From contig CALNVZ010003434.1 in assembly GCA_940671915.1 (NCBI GenBank), positions 118,954 through 182,953 on the forward strand: a stretch of 64,000 bases of DNA. Reading direction: 5' to 3'. Below, piece after piece: positions 58,540 to 64,000 of this stretch. Below the pieces are notes generated by a model. That model saw only the letters and a program-made list of their open reading frames with translations. It did no database searches and was not told the origin of the DNA. The translations under genes and the position numbers were made by a program. The stretch is from Paracentrotus lividus (lineage: Eukaryota; Echinodermata; Echinoidea; Camarodonta; Echinidae). The number at the start of each line of letters is the position of its first letter. Position 1 is the first letter of the stretch.

Positions 58540-59205
58540 GTAAGTAATATCAACCATGTATATGCTACAATGTTAATGGCTGTAAAATAGATAAGTTAAA
58601 AGTTAAAAGAAAAGTTAAAAATCAGGTTATAATACTTTGTTTGAATATTAATTTTGGACTTGCTTCCTGTTTCTGTTTTAGAGAGAAAATATTGAACAAT
58701 AAAAATATAATAAAGAACGAATATATCAAAATGATTTCAAAACAAAAAACAACATTAAAATCATTCCCAGCAGCGGTTTAGGGTCCTCAAAGTACTGATC
58801 CACAACAAGAATACAACACTAAAAACAATGTTTGGGACTGTACTACCAGTAATTTCTCTGTCTTGGTCTGTTTTTGAGACGATGACAGACGAGACTGACC
58901 CGTAGACCTGACCAATGGACTTACATTTCAGCTCTGCTCTGTCATCGCCCTACACTCTGAACAAATCCTCATAACCCTTTAAAATCTTGGATATATGTGA
59001 CCATCTACACCAAAGTTAGTTCTGGAGTTTTGTACAAAAGTAAATCGGGCACTGGGCAACTCCACTTGTGACTATCTCCATCAAATAAAGTCATTACGTG
59101 ATGTTCTAGGCCCTTCCAGTTGTGACCATCTCCACCAAATGAAGCCCATAAAGGCACTTGGCAAGTCCACTAATGACAGCTTCCACCAAATTTAGCTTGA
59201 GTGAA

Positions 59206-59224
59206 GGGGGGGGGGGGGGGGGGG
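59206..59224. repeat. Poly-G tract
   Basis: An essentially uninterrupted run of about 19 G. Similar G or C runs of ten or more occur at about 16850, 28160, 36148, 44209, 56288, 56941, 60869 and 61729. Confidence 0.9.
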
Positions 59225-59623
59225 GAGAAATGGCCCCTTTACCTCCCCAGAATTATTGTTTTGCCTTGCAACTCCTCAATTTTTTTTCATTTTCATTTCT
59301 CATTAATGTGTCCCCTCTTTTGTCTCCAGTACATTTGGTACAAAATTTGATTGAATTGATTTTATCAGAGTGTATATTATAAACATTTTTTTTGTGGGTG
59401 TTAGCCAATAAAAAACCCACCTAAAAATCAATTTACATCAATCCACCCTGTTGAAGATTGACAGGTAATAGATTTTAACAGAGACAAAAATTACCAGCTT
59501 CATATAGAAATTTAATTTCTTGTCTTTTCTCTTTTTTCCCCCCTTTTTTATTTATTATTCTTTTTATTATATATATATTTTTTTTTTGTTGCATACATTG
59601 TGCTACATCTGTATGTTAGAACA

Positions 59624-59713
59624 AACCAGACATTGTTTATGTATGTTAGAGGCATAGAGCCTTGAATATATCATGAATAGATATCTTTTTGTTTATGAAT
59701 CTGACATTGTTTC
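59624..59713 (+). repeat. Local duplicate, copy A
   Basis: Matches 62667..62771 (shared blocks ATTGTTTATG, CATAGAGCCTTGAATATAT, TCATGAATAG, TTTATGAATCT). Copies are about 3 kb apart in the same orientation. Confidence 0.7.
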
Positions 59714-60791
59714 CCCTCTTCATATGTGATGCGTCACGTCGAAAGGAGAGACTATTCGCAATTTTTGAAATCCATTTTATTTGATATTATTGATCCCTGA
59801 TTCATTGCCTTGAATTTGATATTTAACCCGACTGTAAAGAGTAAATAGAAGTGGAGATATTAGCCTCTGAACGCGAGGAGAATTGTGCTCTTGGAAATCA
59901 AAATCAAGAGAAAAACGTCTGCGAAGTTTGACTTCCTTTGCCCCGCGCCAGAAAAATAAGAACACTCTGTCACCGCTGTACTCACCGAAATGCCCTAGCA
60001 ACCATTTGTTACAAAGGTGAAACGATTGACCAATGAGGAGGCTGCATTCAGGTATACAGAGAACAATACTCGTCCGTCACGCATGATCGAGGCAAGCGCA
60101 GCAAACGGAAATCACGGCGATGTTCAATCTTCTCAAAAAAAAAGAAGCTGAATTTGGTTAGTTGTTTTATATCTTCAGTCAAATATGAAAACGTCATGCT
60201 CTTTCTTATTGTTTAAGAAAAAGTCCGCTCTTTAAGAAAAGTGTTTACCAATCCTGGCGCTAAATTAGTTAGAAACAAAACTATTTTAAAACCTTTTTTG
60301 GGGTTTATTCCGATGTTTGCGTGCGTTCTTTGAATGTCAATCGCGTACTCTTACTCATAATAAAGCGAGTCATTTTGATCTGAACTCTGTTGGAAATTTT
60401 AAACATACTAATGGTCTATAGACTAAATTATTCTTGTACAGGGCTTATGCATTTTGTTTATATTCTTTGAATAAGTATATGATAGAGATAAGCCTCCAAA
60501 AATGTTTTAATAAATTATTTACGCCTCACGAATGTATTTAGAATTTCTCTGATCACGTTTTATGAGTGGCTAGGTTAGCTTAAGACAATGAAAAATAAAA
60601 ACGTAAATGATTTGCTCGATCTCGTCTTTTATGATCAAACTTGTTACCAGTAATAAGAAGATATTAATAATTTTTAGAAATGAATTATTTTAAGAGTAAA
60701 TCGTATTTTGTTTCGTCGTGTTTAGTAAAACGCTACTTTCTTAAACACATTACTTTGTAAAATAAACTGCAGAAATTTGCTAGTAGCTATG

Positions 60792-61702
60792 GGTGCTATC
60801 TCACCTCGCGGGAACGTCTCCGCGACAGAATACAAATGGGGCTTACGTTAAAAGCCCGGGGGGGGGGGGTCACTCACCACATTATGTGTTACTCAAGCGG
60901 GTCCCCGTGTCTCCGTCGACGCTTTACTTAAAATAGGGGGGGGGTATTCATACTCCTTACTATCTCCCCTCTCTCTTCTCTCTCTCTCTCTGTCTCTTTG
61001 TTTCTCTCTTGCCCATTATCTTTCTTTATTATGGCATCGCTATTTGTATCGGTAGTTTGTTCCGATCGAGTTTGCAAAATTAGACTTAAATTGATAACGT
61101 CAATTGATTTGGGTGTGAGGATTTGTCTTTATTGATAATAATATTCAAAATAGTAGCCAAAGGCTGAAAGACAAAATAAATTAAAAAGGGTTATATAAAT
61201 ATGAAAATATGAAAAACAAATAAAACAAATCTTAAAAACTACACAACATTAAAGTTTAAAAAGTTTAATTTTGTGTAAATTCTTACGGAACTTTTGTCGA
61301 AGTGAAGGGTGATATAGCGGAGACGTCTTCGCAACGGAATCGTTTCTTCCGAGACGGATAAAAAGTTTATTCCGTCTTTATTCCGTCGAGGAAAAGTCTC
61401 CGAGATTATCTCCACGACATTTTCAAAATTGTTTACAAAAATAGCGGAGACGTCTTCGCAAAGGAATCGATTTTTCGCGACGGATAACGTTTATTCCGTC
61501 TTTATTCTGTCGAGGAGAAGTCTCCGAAATGTTTTCAAAATCTGTTTCAAAGCAGTTTCAGAGAAATGTCTCAAAGTAGTATCCGCGATCATGAAACGTC
61601 TCGGAGACGTCTCCGCGACGTCTCAACAACTCGTCTCAAACTTGTTTCTAAGCCGTCTTAAAGTTGTTTCAAAGAAGTTCCCAAAAAGTGAGATACCAGC
61701 CG
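60792..61702. mobile_element. Foldback element with tandem AGACGTC-rich units
   Basis: The left end GGTGCTATCTCACCTCGCGG and the right end, in reverse complement, GGCTGGTATCTCACTTTTTG, bound about 0.9 kb. Inside, a unit starting ATAGCGGAGACGTCTTCGCA repeats twice (61314..61440 and from 61441, about 125 bp). It is followed by the perfect palindrome GGAGACGTCTCC (about 61605) and many ACGTCTC/GTCTCA words. No gene. Confidence 0.65.
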
Positions 61703-62547
61703 CAGTTATAAACTAGATTGATTTGCCACTCCCCCCCCCCCCTTAGCTCATTGGTTTCCACATAATGCAATATCAACCAATTTTAAAACCATTTTTTTTT
61801 TTCAATTTTAAATTAGCATCTCTTACGCGTCTTAAGACTTAAACCTAAATACTTGTATCAGAAGTATTATGATCACGTCACCTCTTTTGTGTGCTCTATG
61901 TTTCCCTGATGGAACCAAATTTGTTTATAGGAGGTTTTAATTTCCATCAGGACAACAGATATCGCGGCCCCTAAAATAAAATGCTGAAATTAACATTCAT
62001 TTGGATCCAAATAGCTAAGTCAAGCAATAAGTAGCTTTTCCCACATAACCCCCCCCCCCCCACCCGATTGTTAGATTTGACATTCGTTGCTGTGCTCCGC
62101 TATCCCGGATGAAACAGCTTTATTCACAGCAGGGTGTGTGGCATCGCAAAGCTGAGTGCAGCTAAAGAGAGTTTAGTTCGCTATTCGCTCACAAAAACGA
62201 AACAAAAGCCAATAGAAATCACACAACACATGACCGTGAACGTCCAACAAACAAAGCCATGCGTTGCTAAGGGCGGAGCTAAACGGAGAGGGGAAATGAG
62301 CGTGGACGTGGCTTGTATGTCCGGAAAAAAAAAAATTATGACCAGAAAAAACACTCGCCGAAAAAACTGCTTTTTTACCACTTTCCGTTATCATTTTCAC
62401 TCATTTTTTTTACAGAGCAAAGATGAAGCATGGTAGAACCAGAAATAATAAAAAAAAATTTACTCAAAATTTTGAGTTTTTTATTAGTTTGTCGATTTAC
62501 TCGGATCTTTGATCTCCGACTTCTCTCTCATTTCGACAAGACGTATC

Positions 62548-62830
62548 ACATATAGTCTTCAAGGTCTTTTTAGATGTCTGACATTGTTAAAAGTATATTT
62601 TAGCTTCATTTTTAACCCTTAATGTATGATAAATTGTGCAAAATACAAGGGATCACCAGGAAGGAACAGACCAAATATTGTTTATGAATATTGGTATCAT
62701 AGAGCCTTGAATATATTTCATGAATAGAATCATGGATATCTTGTTATTTATGAATCTCACATTGGTTTCCTTCCACATATAGCCTTCAAGGTCTTTCTAG
62801 ATGTACGACATTGTTAAAAGTATATTTTTA
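62548..62830 (+). repeat. Local duplicates, copy B with internal repeat
   Basis: 62667..62771 duplicates 59624..59713. In addition ACATATAGTCTTCAAGGTCT at about 62548 recurs as ACATATAGCCTTCAAGGTCT at about 62776, both followed by GACATTGTTAAAAGTATATTTT. The segment was built by at least two duplications. Confidence 0.7.
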
Positions 62831-64000
62831 GCCGCATCGTTAATCACGAGTACAATATCATATTGCATATAAGGCCATATGCCTGACATGGAAACCCTAA
62901 ATGTATGATAAATTTTAATGGCAAGACTCTATCAACCAATTGAAGACTGAGCCCAAGTATCAGCTTTCCTTCAATGTGTTAATAATGATCATAATAGATC
63001 AGTTATTGTATAGCATTTCGTAGCTTTGGAAAATGTCTTCACACATTTTACGGAGGAGGAAATAACAAACGGAAAGAGGTAGCCAAGAAAAAAAAATATC
63101 AGAACATTTAGCCTTTATGACAATCATTGAATATTGTTTTGCTGAATACTTAATTCCCATTGTTTCTTTGTTTTTTTTATTCACAGGGATTGAAATTTAG
63201 GATATATGGTTATAACCCCCCCCCCCCTCCCCCTGTTAATTTTTTTTTTTTTTTTCAGGGTGGAGGGGGGGAGGGTGTCAGTAGTTAGAAATTTTGAACC
63301 TTTCATTGTCTAGCCCTGCTCTGGAATATCTGTTTGTTTAAGGCATTGTGATTTGCATCTTTAATATGTTACGTTCTTTAAATACATTACATTTTCCCCC
63401 TGATGTACTCTACTATCAGTATTGCTGGACCATACATCAATCCTGGGCCTGTATTGCTTGTAAAGACGGTTGTTTTTCTTATGTCTGTGCAAACTGCACT
63501 GTACAAAAATAGGTAAAGCAACTGGTTTTTACACTCTGTACGGACCCTATAGTGATAGGTAGAGGCTTTAGCTGGTTATCTATCAAGATAAAGGGGTGGG
63601 TTGTTTCCATCAGGCATAATGCATTTACATGCATTCTAGTTCATGGCTGATACCTACATGTACGTGTGAAATATATGAGTGGAGTGAGTGTCAGCATCTA
63701 AATCCCATAACTCATAAAGTAAGGTATTCATGGAATTGTTCTGCTGCAGTGGAACTCCGGCATTGAAGCAAATGTGTCTAGTTACTGTTGCATACTTATA
63801 TATCATTGAGCAACTAAATATATTTGTGCAGACCTTCTCACTTAGCATTTTCCTATACAAAATTTAAAAGTTCAGCATCTGTACGCATCAATGGGTCCCC
63901 ATTTCAAACTGATTAGATTTTTGACACCCAGAGTCAGAATTTTTGGGGCCGTATTCATGTCGAGATATGGTATAATGTGTCCCCTAAACTTGGTGAATAT

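Larger units (their letters stand above)
58540..64000 (+). other. GRK2: Intron continuing beyond the window
   Basis: Donor gtaagt at 58540. No further GRK exon was recognised. Contains poly-G at 59206..59224, a promoter-like patch near 59720..60180, a foldback at 60792..61702, a locally duplicated segment (59624 and 62667), a second CCAAT/GC-box patch near 62100..62330, and poly-C/poly-T at 63217..63257. The rest is AT-rich. Confidence 0.8.

Noticed and set aside
62999..63184. Considered as continuation of the kinase domain near the acceptor-like ttcacag at 63181
   Set aside because: The following sequence does not encode the expected Gly-Gly-Asp-Leu segment.
63935..64000. GGGGCCGTATTCATG near the window end, like the start of a MITE of the 13724/40794 type
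   Set aside because: The other end would lie outside the window, so it cannot be confirmed.

Overview
The window is AT-rich, repeat-dense animal DNA with one recognisable protein-coding gene. Eight consecutive exons on the + strand (5677..58539) encode part of a G protein-coupled receptor kinase of the GRK2/GRK3 (beta-adrenergic receptor kinase) type. They cover most of the RGS-homology domain and the start of the kinase domain, including the glycine-rich loop, the ATP-binding lysine and the helix-C glutamate. Splice signals and phases agree at every internal junction. The first coding exon(s) must lie upstream of the window. The exons for the rest of the kinase domain and the PH domain must lie downstream, so the gene is truncated at both ends and its introns are very large (up to 25 kb). 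Repeat style (a tRNA-headed SINE, DIRS-like remnants, abundant MITEs, repeats starting ATGCCTCCGCC followed by CCGT arrays) and the protein suggest an echinoderm, most likely a sea urchin. That assignment is inference.

Layout. 1-4500: an assembly gap flanked by inverted arms, then a heavily decayed DIRS-like retrotransposon on the minus strand, bracketed by a ~60-bp direct repeat. 5677-31207: first visible GRK exon and a 25-kb intron with a TA-flanked terminal-inverted-repeat (TIR) element, many MITEs, pyrimidine tracts, a LINE tail and two copies of a repeat family rich in AGGTCA half-sites. 31208-31941: two RGS-domain exons. 31942-51423: two large introns around an RGS exon at 44840, with a third copy of the half-site repeat and several foldback elements. 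51424-54967: three exons joining the RGS domain to the kinase N-lobe. The intron after the glycine-loop exon holds a minisatellite whose unit is a copy of that exon's 3' end plus its splice donor. 58458-58539: the hinge exon. 58540-64000: intron with foldback and duplicated segments.

I found no multi-gene system, CRISPR array, operon or intact autonomous mobile element. The most unusual observations are the exon-derived minisatellite, the half-site repeat family carried three times in one gene, and several TIR/foldback families with unusual internal structure. All element boundaries were read by eye.
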